Of a DNA stretch of 64,000 bases, positions 1 through 14,295 are shown one piece after another. The stretch lies in the NCBI RefSeq assembly GCF_018474005.1, contig NZ_JAHCSH010000008.1, forward strand, positions 1 through 64,000, in the 5' to 3' direction. Below the pieces are notes generated by a model that was given only the letters and a program-made list of their open reading frames with translations, was not told the DNA's origin and ran no database searches. How positions within the stretch are numbered: the first letter of the stretch is position 1; every line of letters starts with the position of its first letter. The stretch comes from Curvibacter sp. CHRR-16. Lineage in GTDB: Bacteria; Pseudomonadota; Gammaproteobacteria; Burkholderiales; Burkholderiaceae_C. The position numbers and the translations under genes were made by a program.

Positions 1-127
1 TGGTGACAACGTCTCCATCACTGTGAAGCTGATCGCTCCTATCGCTATGGAAGAAGGTCTGCGTTTCGCTATCCGTGAAGGTGGCCGTACCGTGGGCGCT
101 GGCGTGGTCGCCAAAATCATCGCTTAA
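1..127 (+). CDS. tuf: Elongation factor Tu, C-terminal end (partial)
   Basis: The reading frame is open from base 2 and ends with TAA at 125-127. The 41 visible codons match the last strand region of EF-Tu domain III, including the typical [18 protein letters not shown] segment. EF-Tu is the GTPase that delivers aminoacyl-tRNA to the ribosome. The start lies outside the window. Placement directly before tRNA-Trp, secE and nusG is the classic order for the second tuf copy in beta- and gammaproteobacteria, which supports the call although only a short tail is seen. Confidence 0.95.
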   Translation, partial: GDNVSITVKLIAPIAMEEGLRFAIREGGRTVGAGVVAKIIA

Positions 128-136
128 CAAGCTCGT

Positions 137-212
137 AGGGGTATAGCTCAATTGGCAGAGCGTCGGTCTCCAAAACCGAAGGTTGTAGGTTCGATTCCTA
201 CTGCCCCTGCCA
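137..212 (+). tRNA. trnW: tRNA-Trp (anticodon CCA)
   Basis: A complete 76-nt cloverleaf with an encoded 3' CCA. The acceptor stem AGGGGTA pairs with TGCCCCT with one T:G wobble. The anticodon loop CTCCAAA gives CCA for tryptophan, and the T-loop TTCGATT is canonical. It sits between tuf and secE and is probably processed from a tuf read-through transcript or its own short transcript. Confidence 0.97.
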
Positions 213-237
213 CCTGGTTTGGCAAGCAATGAAAAGT

Positions 238-261
238 AGGCCCGCTCAATGTAGCGGGCTT
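238..261 (+). other. Hairpin between tRNA-Trp and secE
   Basis: GCCCGCT (240-246) pairs perfectly with AGCGGGC (253-259) around a 6-nt loop, and the stem extends by one G:T and one A:T pair. There is no T-tract after it, so it is unlikely to be a full intrinsic terminator. It may be a processing or attenuation hairpin that separates tRNA maturation from the secE-nusG message. Confidence 0.45.
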
Positions 262-286
262 GTGCGTATTGAGAGATAAGCGTTTT

Positions 287-670
287 ATGGCATCAACACA
301 AGTTCAAACAGTACATACCTCTGCAGACAAAGCCAAATTGGCGGCTGCAGTGTTGCTCGTGCTGGCGTCTGTTTTGGGCTTCTATTGGCTACCGCAGCAA
401 GAAGTGTGGGCCAAGTGGGCTGTTTTGTTGGTGGGCCTAGTGTTGGCTGCTGCGGCGTTTTTCTGGACACCACAAGGTGGTGCTTTGATTGGTTTTGGTC
501 GTGAGGCTTGGAAGGAGTTGCAAAAGGTCGTGTGGCCTGAGCGCAAAGAGGCCTTCATGATGACTGCTTATGTGTTCGGTTTTGTATTGTTGATGGCCAT
601 TTTTCTGTGGGCGTCTGACAAGACCCTAGAATGGTTGATTTACGACTTGATTCTGGGATGGAAGAAGTAA
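287..670 (+). CDS. secE: Preprotein translocase subunit SecE
   Basis: A 127-aa membrane protein, the small essential subunit that clamps SecY in the SecYEG channel. Three hydrophobic segments are visible (about residues 19-36, 43-60 and 95-117), as in three-TM SecE of E. coli type. The conserved cytoplasmic amphipathic helix motif (REAWKELQKVVWPER) lies before the last segment. The ATG at 287 is chosen because translation then begins MASTQVQ and GAGA lies upstream; an in-frame TTG at 260 would add nine residues without support. The stop codon abuts the nusG ATG, indicating co-transcription and coupling. Confidence 0.96.
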   Translation: MASTQVQTVHTSADKAKLAAAVLLVLASVLGFYWLPQQEVWAKWAVLLVGLVLAAAAFFWTPQGGALIGFGREAWKELQKVVWPERKEAFMMTAYVFGFVLLMAIFLWASDKTLEWLIYDLILGWKK

Positions 671-1270
671 ATGTCCGATCTGCTGAGTAACCAATCTACC
701 GAGGCTGCACCGGCAGCCTCCTTGTCGTCTGTAAAAACTGATTTGCGCTGGTACGTTGTGCACGCCTATTCCGGAATGGAAAAGGCTGTAGAGCGCAATA
801 TTGCAGAACGTGTTGCTCGTTCGGGCATGCAAGACAAGTTCGGTCGCATTTTGGTGCCTATTGAAGAAGTTGTTGAAGTAAAGAATGGTCAGCGGCGTAC
901 GACTGAGCGCAAATTCTTCCCCGGCTATGTGTTAGTAGAAATGGTGATGGATGATGACACTTGGCACTTGGTGAAAAACACCAGCAAAGTGACGGGTTTT
1001 GTCGGTGGAGCCAAAAACCGCCCAGCACCAATTGCTGAATCTGAAGTCATGAAAATCATGAGTCAGATGCAAGAGGGTACGGATAAGCCCAAGCACAAGA
1101 TTGAGTTTGTGATTGGTGAATTGGTGCGTGTCAAAGAAGGTCCATTCACGGACTTCAATGGCTCTGTAGAAGATGTCAACTACGAAAAAAGCAAGTTGCG
1201 CGTTTCGGTGACCATCTTTGGCCGTTCCACCCCTGTTGAGTTGGATTTCAGTCAGGTCGAAAAAACCTGA
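671..1270 (+). CDS. nusG: Transcription termination/antitermination factor NusG
   Basis: A 199-aa NusG. The N-terminal NGN domain is recognisable from [19 protein letters not shown] and the [10 protein letters not shown] segment, followed by a C-terminal KOW domain ([17 protein letters not shown]). NusG binds RNA polymerase, suppresses pausing, and couples transcription to Rho or to ribosomal protein S10. The ATG directly follows the secE stop. A second, specialised NusG paralogue (RfaH type) is encoded at 17625-18122, so this gene is the general factor. Confidence 0.97.
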   Translation: MSDLLSNQSTEAAPAASLSSVKTDLRWYVVHAYSGMEKAVERNIAERVARSGMQDKFGRILVPIEEVVEVKNGQRRTTERKFFPGYVLVEMVMDDDTWHLVKNTSKVTGFVGGAKNRPAPIAESEVMKIMSQMQEGTDKPKHKIEFVIGELVRVKEGPFTDFNGSVEDVNYEKSKLRVSVTIFGRSTPVELDFSQVEKT

Positions 1271-1370
1271 TGCACAACCAGTCGTTTGGCGACTTAATGG
1301 GCTGGTTGTTGGTTTCAAAGTCGTAACCCCGGGGAGCTGAGTGTTGCTCAGCGCATGTACCCGCAAGGAG
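1271..1370 (+). promoter_or_regulatory. rplK leader with candidate L1-binding structure
   Basis: The nusG-rplK gap holds two hairpins. One has outer arms CAACCAG (1275-1281) and CTGGTTG (1302-1308) enclosing a GTCG/CGAC helix. The second is GCTGAG (1336-1341) with CTCAGC (1347-1352), just before the AAGGAG ribosome site. In E. coli, L1 represses rplK-rplA translation by binding a structure near this start, so the second hairpin is a reasonable candidate. The binding itself is inference. Confidence 0.4.
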
Positions 1371-1375
1371 TGAAA

Positions 1376-1807
1376 ATGGCAAAGAAGATTGTCGGCTTTA
1401 TCAAGCTGCAAGTTCCCGCCGGTAAGGCAAACCCATCGCCACCAATCGGCCCAGCACTGGGCCAACGTGGCTTGAACATCATGGAATTCTGCAAAGCGTT
1501 CAACGCGCAGACCCAAGGTGTTGAGCCAGGCTTGCCTTTGCCTGTGGTGATCACTGCATTTGCAGACAAGAGCTTCACATTCGTTATCAAGACCCCCCCA
1601 GCAACCGTGCTGATCAAAAAAGCAATCAAGCTGGACAAGGGTTCTTCGCGTCCTCACGCTGAAAAAGTTGGCAAGATCACCCGCGCTCAGCTGGAAGAAA
1701 TCGCCAAAACCAAGATGAAAGACATGACTGCGGCCGATCTGGATGCAGCAGTCCGTACCATCGCTGGTTCTGCCCGCTCCATGGGCGTGAACGTGGAAGG
1801 AGTCTGA
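1376..1807 (+). CDS. rplK: 50S ribosomal protein L11
   Basis: A 143-aa protein with the full L11 pattern: [19 protein letters not shown] at the N-terminus, the [11 protein letters not shown] segment, and the C-terminal rRNA-binding domain ending in GSARSMGV. L11 binds the 23S rRNA GTPase-associated centre with L10 and L12. The ATG at 1376 has a perfect AAGGAG 6 nt upstream; an in-frame upstream ATG at 1355 is rejected because it would add seven unconserved residues across the ribosome binding site. rplA follows after one base. Confidence 0.98.
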   Translation: MAKKIVGFIKLQVPAGKANPSPPIGPALGQRGLNIMEFCKAFNAQTQGVEPGLPLPVVITAFADKSFTFVIKTPPATVLIKKAIKLDKGSSRPHAEKVGKITRAQLEEIAKTKMKDMTAADLDAAVRTIAGSARSMGVNVEGV

Positions 1808-1808
1808 G

Positions 1809-2504
1809 ATGGCTAAGCTGACTAAAAAACAAAAAGCCCAACAAGGCAAGGTCGACAGCACCAAGCTGTACGCCCTCAATGAAGCCCTGACTTTGGTCAA
1901 AGAGTGCGCCAATGCCAAGTTCGATGAATCCATCGATGTGGCTGTGCAACTTGGTGTGGATGCTAAGAAATCTGACCAAGTGGTACGCGGTGCAGTTGTA
2001 TTGCCCAACGGTACTGGCAAAACCAAGCGCGTAGCCGTGTTTGCACAAGGTGCTAAGGCAGAAGAAGCCAAGGCTGCTGGTGCAGATGTAGTAGGTATGG
2101 ATGATTTGGCTGCCCAAGTCAAGGCTGGTGATATGCCTTTTGACATCGTCATCGCCGCTCCTGATGCCATGCGCATTGTGGGTACATTGGGCCAAATCTT
2201 GGGCCCACGTGGTCTGATGCCCAACCCCAAGGTTGGTACCGTAACTCCTGATGTGGCGACAGCGGTCAAAAACGCCAAGGCTGGTCAGGTTCAGTTCCGT
2301 GTTGACAAAGCCGGTATCGTGCACAGCACTATTGGCCGCCGTTCTTTCGATGCAACTCAGTTACAAGGTAACTTGGCTGCGCTGATTGAAGCTTTGAATA
2401 AGGCCAAGCCAGCATCGAGCAAGGGTCAATACCTTCGCAAGGTTGCTGTGTCCTCCACCATGGGTGTGGGCGTGCGTGTGGACGTTCAGTCCATCGGCGC
2501 TTAA
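1809..2504 (+). CDS. rplA: 50S ribosomal protein L1
   Basis: A 231-aa L1 protein of normal length, with the [14 protein letters not shown] signature and N-terminal basic segment LTKKQKA. L1 forms the mobile stalk at the E-site and, in bacteria where this has been tested, represses its own rplK-rplA message. It starts one base after the rplK stop with GAAGGAG inside the end of rplK, so the two are translationally coupled. Confidence 0.98.
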   Translation: MAKLTKKQKAQQGKVDSTKLYALNEALTLVKECANAKFDESIDVAVQLGVDAKKSDQVVRGAVVLPNGTGKTKRVAVFAQGAKAEEAKAAGADVVGMDDLAAQVKAGDMPFDIVIAAPDAMRIVGTLGQILGPRGLMPNPKVGTVTPDVATAVKNAKAGQVQFRVDKAGIVHSTIGRRSFDATQLQGNLAALIEALNKAKPASSKGQYLRKVAVSSTMGVGVRVDVQSIGA

Positions 2505-2730
2505 TAGGCACGAAGGCAAAGAATGAGAGGGCGTAAGCCCTCTGTGTGGTGGGCTGGCTGCCCCAAAGTGGCCAGGTCATCCAAGACCGTTGGTGCACGC
2601 AAGTGCTTAATCCATTCCAACGCAGATGGCGCACCCGCTGCCAATGGAATGCAAATTCTGTGAACAGTTGGTCGCTGAACATAGGCGCACCGTCTTGTTG
2701 AACAAGCGGTGCATTAACTAGGAGTAGAAC
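2505..2730 (+). promoter_or_regulatory. rplJ (L10) leader, ribosomal protein autoregulatory region
   Basis: A 226-nt untranslated stretch between rplA and rplJ with strong secondary structure. AGAGGGC (2526-2532) and GCCCTCT (2537-2543) close a GTAA tetraloop. GCACCG/CTTG (2687-2697) pair with CAAG/CGGTGC (2703-2712) just before the GGAG ribosome site. In this position bacteria carry the L10 leader, bound by the L10-L12 complex to repress rplJL translation. Position and structure agree; I could not align it to the L10 leader covariance model. No gene is seen in it. Confidence 0.6.
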
Positions 2731-3231
2731 TTGAGTTTGAATCGCAGTGAGAAAGAAGCGGTCATCAATGAGGTGTCCGGACTCGCCGCAAAAGCTCAAA
2801 CGCTCGTGATTGCGGAATACCGTGGCATTACGGTGGCCGACATGACCAAGCTGCGCTCTACCGCTCGCAGTCAAGGTGTAAGCTTGAGTGTTCTAAAGAA
2901 CACTCTGGCGCGCCGTGCTGTGACTGGTACCAGCTTTGACGTGGTGGCAGACCAAATGACCGGTCCGCTGATCTATGGCTTCTCTGAAGATGCGGTGGCT
3001 GCAGCTAAGGTTGTGGCTGACTTCGCAAAGACCAACGACAAATTGGTTATTCGCGCAGGCGCATACGGCGGAAAAGCTTTGGATGTGAACGGCGTGAAAG
3101 CATTGGCCAGCATTCCTTCCAAGGAAGTGTTGTTGTCCCAATTCTTGGGCTTGTTGCAATCCCCTGTCGCCCGTACCGCACGTGTACTGGCAGCCTTGGC
3201 CGAAAAACGCGGCGAGGCAGCTGCTGCCTAA
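2731..3231 (+). CDS. rplJ: 50S ribosomal protein L10 (TTG start)
   Basis: A 166-aa L10, which anchors the L7/L12 dimers to the ribosome stalk. Conserved segments include [24 protein letters not shown] and [10 protein letters not shown], with an alanine-rich C-terminus where L12 binds. No ATG exists near the conserved N-terminus; TTG at 2731, seven nt after GGAG, gives [11 protein letters not shown], which matches Comamonadaceae L10 proteins. The weak start fits a protein whose synthesis is held down by its own leader. Confidence 0.95.
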   Translation: MSLNRSEKEAVINEVSGLAAKAQTLVIAEYRGITVADMTKLRSTARSQGVSLSVLKNTLARRAVTGTSFDVVADQMTGPLIYGFSEDAVAAAKVVADFAKTNDKLVIRAGAYGGKALDVNGVKALASIPSKEVLLSQFLGLLQSPVARTARVLAALAEKRGEAAAA

Positions 3232-3273
3232 TTGGCCGCAGTACAACCATCAAAACAGAGTTAGGAATACAAA

Positions 3274-3654
3274 ATGGCATTCGATAAAGACGCATTCTTG
3301 TCCGCTTTGGACACAATGACCGTATTGGAACTCAATGACCTGGTGAAGGCCATTGAAGAGAAATTTGGCGTGAGCGCTGCCGCTATGGCTGCTCCTGCTG
3401 CTGGTGGCGCTGCTGCTGGTGGCGCTGCTGCTGCTGAAGAAAAGACCGATTTCAACATCGTTCTGACTGACGCTGGCGCCAACAAGGTTTCCGTGATCAA
3501 GGCTGTGCGCGAAATCACCGGTCTGGGCTTGAAAGAAGCCAAGGATCTGGTGGACGGCGCTCCCAAGACCGTTAAGGAAGGCGTGGCCAAGGCTGACGCT
3601 GAAGCCGCCAAGAAGAAGCTGGAAGAAGCTGGCGCCAAGGTCGAACTCAAGTAA
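3274..3654 (+). CDS. rplL: 50S ribosomal protein L7/L12
   Basis: A 126-aa L7/L12. The N-terminal dimerisation domain ([21 protein letters not shown]) is followed by an Ala/Gly hinge at about residues 34-52, longer and more Gly-rich than in E. coli, and then the C-terminal factor-binding domain with [16 protein letters not shown]. It recruits translational GTPases. It follows rplJ after 42 nt with its own TTAGGAA ribosome site, which allows the multiple-copy stoichiometry of L12. Confidence 0.98.
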   Translation: MAFDKDAFLSALDTMTVLELNDLVKAIEEKFGVSAAAMAAPAAGGAAAGGAAAAEEKTDFNIVLTDAGANKVSVIKAVREITGLGLKEAKDLVDGAPKTVKEGVAKADAEAAKKKLEEAGAKVELK

Positions 3655-3912
3655 TCGACTTTGTTCCCATGAGGCAGGGTGTCGAAAGGCTCCCTGCCTT
3701 TGCTGCTTGAAAGAGCACACCCGTGAGCGAATGGTGTTTCATTCACGAGTGTCTTCTGTCTAAGACTGCGGAAGATGCCTTGGTTCGGGCAAAGTGCAAT
3801 GCTTTGCTGTCAGCCAGTGGTTGGTAGCGGCCAACCGCCAAGCCAGAGGGGCACACACCCTTCAGTCTGTTGTTCAGGGACCATCAGGGTTACTGTTTTG
3901 TCCGGAGATCGC
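3655..3912 (+). promoter_or_regulatory. rplL-rpoB intergenic region with attenuator-like hairpin
   Basis: A 258-nt gap. Shortly after rplL, AGGCAGGG (3672-3679) pairs perfectly with CCCTGCCT (3692-3699) around a 12-nt loop; the following sequence is only weakly T-rich. E. coli has a partial terminator and RNase III site at the same place to lower rpoBC expression relative to rplJL. A similar role here is inference. An open frame running through the gap into rpoB from 3775 has no conserved content and is not regarded as coding. Confidence 0.5.
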
Positions 3913-6900
3913 ATGGCTTATTCATACACCGAGCGCAAACGAATTCGCAAAAACTTTGGAAGTCGTGACAGCGTGCTAGAGATTCCTTATCTGCTGCAAA
4001 TGCAGAAGGATGCATACACCACATTCCTGCAGGCAGACGTGCATCCACGCAAGCGCATTGCAGAAGGTTTGCAGGCAGCGTTCGAAGCGGCATTCCCCAT
4101 CGTCTCGCACAACGGTTTTGTCGAGATGAAGTTTCTCGAATACAACTTGGCCAAGCCAGCGTTTGACGTACGTGAATGCCAAACCCGTGGTTTGACTTTT
4201 GCATCGGCGGTGCGTGCCAAGGTGCAGCTGATCATTTATGACCGCGAATCCTCCACCCCCCAAAACAAGGTGGTGAAGGAAGTGAAGGAGCAAGAGGTCT
4301 ACATGGGCGAAGTGCCTTTGATGACCAACAAGGGCTCATTCATCATCAACGGTACCGAGCGCGTGATCGTGTCCCAGTTGCACCGCTCTCCCGGTGTCTT
4401 CTTCGAGCACGACAAGGGCAAGACCCACAGCTCGGGCAAATTGCTGTTTAGCGCCCGCATCATTCCTTACCGTGGCTCTTGGCTCGACTTTGAATTCGAC
4501 CCCAAAGACCTGCTGTATTTCCGCGTGGATCGCCGTCGCAAGATGCCCGTCACGATTTTGTTGCGCGCCATTGGCCTGAACAACGAATCCATCTTGGCCA
4601 ATTTCTTTGTCAATGACAATTTCCGCTTGATGGACAGCGGCGCCCAGATGGAGTTCGTGGGTGATCGTTTGCGTGGTGAAGTGGCGCGCTTTGACATCAC
4701 CGACAAGTCCGGTAAGGTGATTGTTGCCAAAGACAAGCGCATCACAGCGCGTCACACGCGCGAGCTGGAGCAGTCGGGTGCAACCCACATCACAGTTCCC
4801 GAAGATTTCTTGATTGGCCGCGTTTTGGCGCGCAATATCGTCGATGGAGATACCGGTGAAATCGTGGCCAAAGCCAACGAGGAGTTGACGGAAGCGCTGC
4901 TGAAGAAGTTGCGCAGCGCAGGCATCAAGGAAATTCCTTGCCTGTACACCAACGAGTTGGATCAAGGCGCTTTCATTTCCCAGACGCTGCGTTTGGACGA
5001 CACGGCTGACGAATTCGCCGCGCGCGTAGCCATCTACCGCATGATGCGTCCCGGTGAACCACCGACAGAAGATGCTGTGCAAGCCCTGTTCCAGCGCTTG
5101 TTCTACAACCCTGAGACCTACGATCTGTCGCGAGTTGGACGTATGAAGTTCAACGCCAAGATGGGGCGCACAGAGTCTACGGGCCCCATGGTCTTGACCA
5201 ACGAAGACATTCTGGATGTGGTCAAGATGCTAGTGGACTTGCGCAATGGTCGCGGTGATGTCGACGATATCGACCACTTGGGTAACCGCCGTGTGCGCTG
5301 TGTCGGCGAATTGGCCGAAAACCAATTCCGCACTGGCTTGGCGCGCATCGAAAAGGCTGTGAAGGAACGCTTGGGTCAAGCTGAGCAAGAGCCTTTGATG
5401 CCGCATGACCTGATCAACTCCAAGCCCATTTCTGCGGCTTTGAAGGAGTTTTTCGGTGCATCGCAGTTGTCCCAGTTCATGGACCAAACCAACCCGCTGG
5501 CCGAAATCACGCACAAGCGCCGTGTATCCGCATTGGGCCCAGGTGGTTTGACCCGCGAGCGTGCTGGCTTTGAAGTGCGTGACGTGCACGTGACCCACTA
5601 CGGTCGCGTGTGCCCGATCGAAACCCCTGAAGGTCCAAACATTGGTTTGATCAACTCCTTGGCGCTGTACGCCCGCTTGAACGAGTACGGTTTCATCGAA
5701 ACCCCCTACCGTCGCGTGCTGGATAGCAAGGTGACTGATCAAATTGATTACCTGTCTGCAATCGAAGAAGGCAAGTACGTGATCGCCCAGGCCAACGCGG
5801 CTTTGGATGATGCAGGTAAGCTCACCGGCGATTTGGTGTCAGCGCGTGAAAAGGGTGAATCCATTTTGGTTAGCCCAGACCGTATCCAGTACATGGACGT
5901 ATCACCTGCGCAGATCGTCTCGGTGGCTGCTTCCTTGGTTCCGTTCTTGGAGCATGATGACGCGAACCGTGCGCTGATGGGGGCTAACATGTCCCGTCAA
6001 GCGGTGCCAGTACTGCGTCCTGAAAAGCCGATGGTCGGCACTGGCATCGAGCGCGTAGCCGCTGTCGACTCCGGCACTGTGGTAACTGCCTTGCGCGGCG
6101 GTATTGTTGACTACGTGGATGCCACCCGTATTGTGGTGCGAGTGAATGATGCTGAGACTGTGGCGGGTGAAGTGGGGGTGGACATCTACAACCTGATCAA
6201 GTACCAGCGTTCCAACCAAAACACCAACATCCATCAGCGTCCTATTGTTAAGCGTGGTGACACCTTGGCCAAGGGTGACGTGATTGCCGACGGTGCATCA
6301 ACCGATTTGGGTGAAATTGCGATTGGTCAGAATATGCTGATCGCCTTCATGCCTTGGAACGGCTACAACTTCGAAGATTCGATTTTGATCAGCGAGCGCG
6401 TGGTGGCCGAAGACCGCTACACCTCCATCCACATCGAAGAACTCGTGGTCATGGCGCGTGATACCAAGTTGGGCGCGGAAGAAATCACACGTGACATCCC
6501 GAACCTGAGCGAGCAACAGCTCAACCGTTTGGACGAGTCCGGCATCATCTATGTGGGCGCGGAAGTGCAACCCGGTGATACGCTGGTGGGTAAAGTCACC
6601 CCTAAAGGTGAAACCACTCTCACACCAGAGGAAAAGCTGCTGCGAGCCATCTTCGGTGAGAAGGCTTCCGATGTGAAGGACACCTCGCTGCGTGTGGATC
6701 AAGGTTCACAAGGAACTGTGATCGACGTGCAAGTGTTCACCCGCGAGGGCATCCAGCGCGACAAGCGTGCGCAACAGATCATCGACGATGAACTCAAGCG
6801 TTTCCGTCTCGATCTGAATGACCAGCTGCGTATCGTGGAGTCCGATGCGTTTGACCGTATCGAAAAGCTCTTAATCGGTCGTGTGGCCAATGGCGGCCCC

Positions 6901-8025
6901 AACAAGCTGGCTAAAGGCACCAAGCTTGACAAGGCGTACCTGCAATCCGTGGACAAGTTCCACTGGTTTGACATCCGTCCAGCCGAAGAAGAAGTGGCAA
7001 CCCAGTTAGAGTCCATCAAGAACTCGCTGGAGCAAACCCGCCACAGCTTCGATTTGGCTTTCGAAGAAAAGCGCAAGAAGCTGACACAGGGCGATGAGCT
7101 GCCAGCAGGCGTGCTCAAGATGGTCAAGGTGTACATCGCTGTCAAGCGTCGCCTGCAGCCTGGTGACAAGATGGCAGGTCGCCACGGTAACAAGGGCGTG
7201 GTCTCTAAGATCACTCCAGTGGAAGACATGCCTTACTTGGCCGATGGCACGCCTGTGGACATCGTGCTCAACCCGCTGGGTGTGCCGTCTCGTATGAACA
7301 TCGGACAGGTGCTGGAAGTGCACTTGGGATGGGCTGGTAAAGGTCTGGGCCAACGCATTGGTGACATGCTTCAACGCGAAGCAGCTACTGCAGAGATTCG
7401 CTCTTTCATGGAGAAGATCTACAACGGCACCGGCCGCAAGGAAGACCTCAAGCAGTTGTCCGATGATGAAGTCCGCGCCATGGCCCAAGAGTTGACGAAT
7501 GGCGTGCCATTTGCTTCTCCCGTGTTTGATGGTGCTTCTGAAAAAGAAATCGGTGACATGCTGCAATTGGCGTATCCCGACGATGTTGCCAAGGCCAAGG
7601 GCCTGACTGCCACGCGCACCCAAGCGCAGTTGTACGATGGTCGCACTGGCGATGCATTCGAGCGCACAACCACCGTCGGGTACATGCACTACCTGAAACT
7701 GCACCACTTGGTGGACGACAAAATGCACGCCCGGTCTACGGGACCCTACAGCTTGGTTACTCAGCAACCGCTGGGTGGTAAGGCGCAGTTCGGTGGTCAG
7801 CGTTTCGGGGAAATGGAAGTGTGGGCACTCGAAGCCTACGGCGCTTCCTACATCCTGCAAGAAATGCTCACTGTCAAGTCCGACGACGTTCAAGGCCGTA
7901 CCAAGGTGTACGAGAGCATCGTCAAGGGTGAGCACTCCATCGAAGCTGGTATGCCAGAGTCGTTTAACGTGTTGGTCAAGGAAATCCGTTCCTTGGGCAT
8001 CGACATTGAGCTGGATCGCTCTTAA
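3913..8025 (+). CDS. rpoB: DNA-directed RNA polymerase subunit beta
   Basis: A 1370-aa beta subunit, which with beta-prime forms the catalytic centre of RNA polymerase. It begins [16 protein letters not shown] at ATG 3913, preceded by GGAG at 3904. The rifampicin-binding cluster reads [20 protein letters not shown] followed by VSALGPGG, so the usual resistance positions (Gln, Asp, His and Ser of this cluster) are wild type. The [16 protein letters not shown] motif and the C-terminal [13 protein letters not shown] are present. The gene is followed by rpoC after 23 nt. Confidence 0.99.
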   Translation: MAYSYTERKRIRKNFGSRDSVLEIPYLLQMQKDAYTTFLQADVHPRKRIAEGLQAAFEAAFPIVSHNGFVEMKFLEYNLAKPAFDVRECQTRGLTFASAVRAKVQLIIYDRESSTPQNKVVKEVKEQEVYMGEVPLMTNKGSFIINGTERVIVSQLHRSPGVFFEHDKGKTHSSGKLLFSARIIPYRGSWLDFEFDPKDLLYFRVDRRRKMPVTILLRAIGLNNESILANFFVNDNFRLMDSGAQMEFVGDRLRGEVARFDITDKSGKVIVAKDKRITARHTRELEQSGATHITVPEDFLIGRVLARNIVDGDTGEIVAKANEELTEALLKKLRSAGIKEIPCLYTNELDQGAFISQTLRLDDTADEFAARVAIYRMMRPGEPPTEDAVQALFQRLFYNPETYDLSRVGRMKFNAKMGRTESTGPMVLTNEDILDVVKMLVDLRNGRGDVDDIDHLGNRRVRCVGELAENQFRTGLARIEKAVKERLGQAEQEPLMPHDLINSKPISAALKEFFGASQLSQFMDQTNPLAEITHKRRVSALGPGGLTRERAGFEVRDVHVTHYGRVCPIETPEGPNIGLINSLALYARLNEYGFIETPYRRVLDSKVTDQIDYLSAIEEGKYVIAQANAALDDAGKLTGDLVSAREKGESILVSPDRIQYMDVSPAQIVSVAASLVPFLEHDDANRALMGANMSRQAVPVLRPEKPMVGTGIERVAAVDSGTVVTALRGGIVDYVDATRIVVRVNDAETVAGEVGVDIYNLIKYQRSNQNTNIHQRPIVKRGDTLAKGDVIADGASTDLGEIAIGQNMLIAFMPWNGYNFEDSILISERVVAEDRYTSIHIEELVVMARDTKLGAEEITRDIPNLSEQQLNRLDESGIIYVGAEVQPGDTLVGKVTPKGETTLTPEEKLLRAIFGEKASDVKDTSLRVDQGSQGTVIDVQVFTREGIQRDKRAQQIIDDELKRFRLDLNDQLRIVESDAFDRIEKLLIGRVANGGPNKLAKGTKLDKAYLQSVDKFHWFDIRPAEEEVATQLESIKNSLEQTRHSFDLAFEEKRKKLTQGDELPAGVLKMVKVYIAVKRRLQPGDKMAGRHGNKGVVSKITPVEDMPYLADGTPVDIVLNPLGVPSRMNIGQVLEVHLGWAGKGLGQRIGDMLQREAATAEIRSFMEKIYNGTGRKEDLKQLSDDEVRAMAQELTNGVPFASPVFDGASEKEIGDMLQLAYPDDVAKAKGLTATRTQAQLYDGRTGDAFERTTTVGYMHYLKLHHLVDDKMHARSTGPYSLVTQQPLGGKAQFGGQRFGEMEVWALEAYGASYILQEMLTVKSDDVQGRTKVYESIVKGEHSIEAGMPESFNVLVKEIRSLGIDIELDRS

Positions 8026-8048
8026 TCGTATTGAAGGGAAAGAGTCAC

Positions 8049-12260
<4,212 letters not shown>

Positions 12261-12270
12261 GTACCAATCC

Positions 12271-12340
12271 ACTGGCCTTGGCTAAGGCCAGTGTGAACCA
12301 GATCATCCCCAAGTTGTTTGCGCGACTTGGGGATTTTTTT
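12271..12340 (+). terminator. Tandem hairpins with intrinsic terminator after rpoC
   Basis: The first hairpin is ACTGGCCTT (12271-12279) with AAGGCCAGT (12284-12292), loop GGCT. The second is ATCCCCAAGT (12305-12314) with ACTTGGGGAT (12325-12334) followed by seven Ts, a textbook Rho-independent terminator. It ends the secE-rpoC transcription unit just before rsmB. Confidence 0.93.
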
Positions 12341-12363
12341 ATAAGACGCCCTTTGTTGTCACT

Positions 12364-13716
12364 ATGAACCAGTCCGACATACCAAGCATGCTTACCGTTT
12401 CACGCATGCACGCGCCCGCCCTATCCGTGCAATTGAACGTTGTGGTTAATGTGCTATTGCAAGTGCGTGCGGGTACCTCAGGTCGTGAAGCACTTGACGG
12501 CGTGTCTGCAGATCTAAGGCCGGGTGTCCAAGCCTTGGTATTTACAGTGTGGCGATATTGGGCACGTGGTCAATTTGTACTGCGTCAGTTGGCAAGTAAG
12601 CAACCCAAACCAGCGGTGCGTGCTTTGTTGGAGGCAGTCTTGTCTTTGCTGACTGCCGACGACGGAATGCCATACCCGGCGTTTACCTTGGTGAACCAAG
12701 CCGTACTTGCGAGTAAACAGCATCCGCATATGCGGGGAGCCAGCAGTTTTGTGAATGCATGCTTGCGAAACTATTTGCGCCAAGCTGAGGCATTGGAAGA
12801 CTTGTGGCGTGCGGATGAAGAAGCGTTGTGGAACTTTCCGCGTTGGTGGATTGCTCGGGTGCGCCAAGACCACCCCACGCAGTGGCAGCAAATACTGCAA
12901 GCGAGTAATCAGCAAGCACCGCTCACGCTGCGTGTCAACGCACGGTGGGGTACTGCTGCCACTTATGCGCATCAGATGGCCAAGCCCTGCCGTTTGGTGG
13001 CGCACAACGGTGTGCAGTTGGATCAGGCCCAAAGTGTTCCCCAACTGCCGGGCTATGCAGCAGGAAGCATTTCAGTACAGGACGCTGCAGCCCAGTTGGC
13101 CGCCCCCTTGCTTTGGCAAGCCAGCACACAGAGCGGTGCTCGCCCTGTGCGGGTGCTGGATGCCTGTGCAGCCCCAGGAGGAAAGACGGGGCATTTGCTG
13201 GAGTTGGGGGCAACATCCGTGGTGGCTTTAGAAAAAGATGCGAAGCGAGCTCGGCGCATTGGTGAAAATTTGCAGCGCTTGGGCATGCAAGCACAGGTGG
13301 TGGTGGCCGATGCAAGCAATCCCGCTGCATGGTGGGATGGACAGTTTTTTGATGCCATCTTATTGGATGCACCATGTTCGGCGGCCGGCATCGTGCGTCG
13401 CCACCCGGATATTCGCTGGCTACGCCGAGAAGAAGATATTGCCGCGCTGGCAGAACTGCAGCGTCGCATATTGCACGCGTTGTGGAAAGTTCTCAAACCA
13501 TCAGGGCATCTGTTGTACGCCACATGCTCTTTATTCCGTCAAGAAGGAGAGGACACCATACAATGGTTCACGCAAGCCATGCCTGATGCGGTGCGACTGC
13601 CGGCTCCCGGGCATATGCTGCCGCAGTTGCCAGGCGCTTCTGGTACGTGGAACAACATGGATTTGGGTGCCCATGATGGGTTTTATTACGCACTACTGGC
13701 AAAAAATGCGCATTGA
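12364..13716 (+). CDS. rsmB: 16S rRNA (cytosine-967-C5)-methyltransferase RsmB
   Basis: A 450-aa protein with an N-terminal NusB-like RNA-binding domain and a C-terminal SAM-dependent methyltransferase. Motif I is DACAAPGGKT (from residue 266). The two active-site cysteines lie in DAPCSA (Cys338) and ATCSLF (Cys388), 50 residues apart as in E. coli RsmB. It methylates C967 of 16S rRNA. A longer than usual N-terminal tail precedes the NusB domain, so the real start could be a later codon such as Met16. The following gene overlaps its end by 11 nt. Confidence 0.93.
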   Translation: MNQSDIPSMLTVSRMHAPALSVQLNVVVNVLLQVRAGTSGREALDGVSADLRPGVQALVFTVWRYWARGQFVLRQLASKQPKPAVRALLEAVLSLLTADDGMPYPAFTLVNQAVLASKQHPHMRGASSFVNACLRNYLRQAEALEDLWRADEEALWNFPRWWIARVRQDHPTQWQQILQASNQQAPLTLRVNARWGTAATYAHQMAKPCRLVAHNGVQLDQAQSVPQLPGYAAGSISVQDAAAQLAAPLLWQASTQSGARPVRVLDACAAPGGKTGHLLELGATSVVALEKDAKRARRIGENLQRLGMQAQVVVADASNPAAWWDGQFFDAILLDAPCSAAGIVRRHPDIRWLRREEDIAALAELQRRILHALWKVLKPSGHLLYATCSLFRQEGEDTIQWFTQAMPDAVRLPAPGHMLPQLPGASGTWNNMDLGAHDGFYYALLAKNAH

Positions 13717-14290
13717 GTGGCGGTGTTTTCTTGCCATGGTTCTGTTGACCATGCCGTTCTTGGCTTGGGCTCAAGTGCGTTCGGATGTCACTACTACCGA
13801 AGTGCACCGCGATGCCAACGGCATCACGTTGTCTATGACCGTGAGTTTTGACATCCCTAATGCTTTGCAAGAAGCGTTGCAAAAAGGGGTTCCATTGAGT
13901 TTTGTCGTGCAGGCTGACTTGGTACGACAGCGTTGGTACTGGTTTGACAAAGTGGTGACCAGCAATGCACGCCAATACCGATTGAGTTATTTGCCCTTAA
14001 GCCGTGTTTGGCGTTTGGCCATTGGCAAACCCGGCAGTGCTGCCAATTTGGCATTGAACCAAAATTACCAAGAGCTCGATGAGGCGCTTGCTGCCATACG
14101 GCGTATCGCTGGTTGGAGTGTATTTGCTGCCGATGAGTTGGATCCCAATCAGGCATACCGACTCAACGTTCGCTTTGCATTGGATGCAACACAGCTGCCG
14201 CGACCTTTTCAAATATCGATTGCTGGAGAGCCTGACTGGAATATCAGCTTTGAGCGCACCTTGGCAATAGAAGCCGAAAAAGCCAAATAA
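13706..14290 (+). CDS. DUF4390 exported protein
   Basis: A 194-aa protein starting inside the end of rsmB. Residues 1-23 form a signal peptide (MRIEWRCFLAMVLLTMPFLAWA with an Ala-x-Ala-like end). The rest is a mostly beta protein with the pattern of DUF4390, a family found in beta- and gammaproteobacteria directly before NtrY-like kinases. It therefore probably works in the periplasm with the following sensor kinase, but no function is established. The frame is open further upstream inside rsmB; 13706 gives the signal peptide at the very start and is preferred. Confidence 0.8.
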   Translation: MRIEWRCFLAMVLLTMPFLAWAQVRSDVTTTEVHRDANGITLSMTVSFDIPNALQEALQKGVPLSFVVQADLVRQRWYWFDKVVTSNARQYRLSYLPLSRVWRLAIGKPGSAANLALNQNYQELDEALAAIRRIAGWSVFAADELDPNQAYRLNVRFALDATQLPRPFQISIAGEPDWNISFERTLAIEAEKAK

Positions 14291-14295
14291 GCGCT

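Noticed and set aside
932-2278. 448-codon open frame on the minus strand across nusG, rplK and rplA
   Set aside because: It spans three essential genes and their spacers on the opposite strand and has no family features; a shadow frame.
13238-13705. N-terminal extension of the DUF4390 protein inside rsmB
   Set aside because: The extra 156 residues are an out-of-frame reading of rsmB; the signal peptide begins at 13706.
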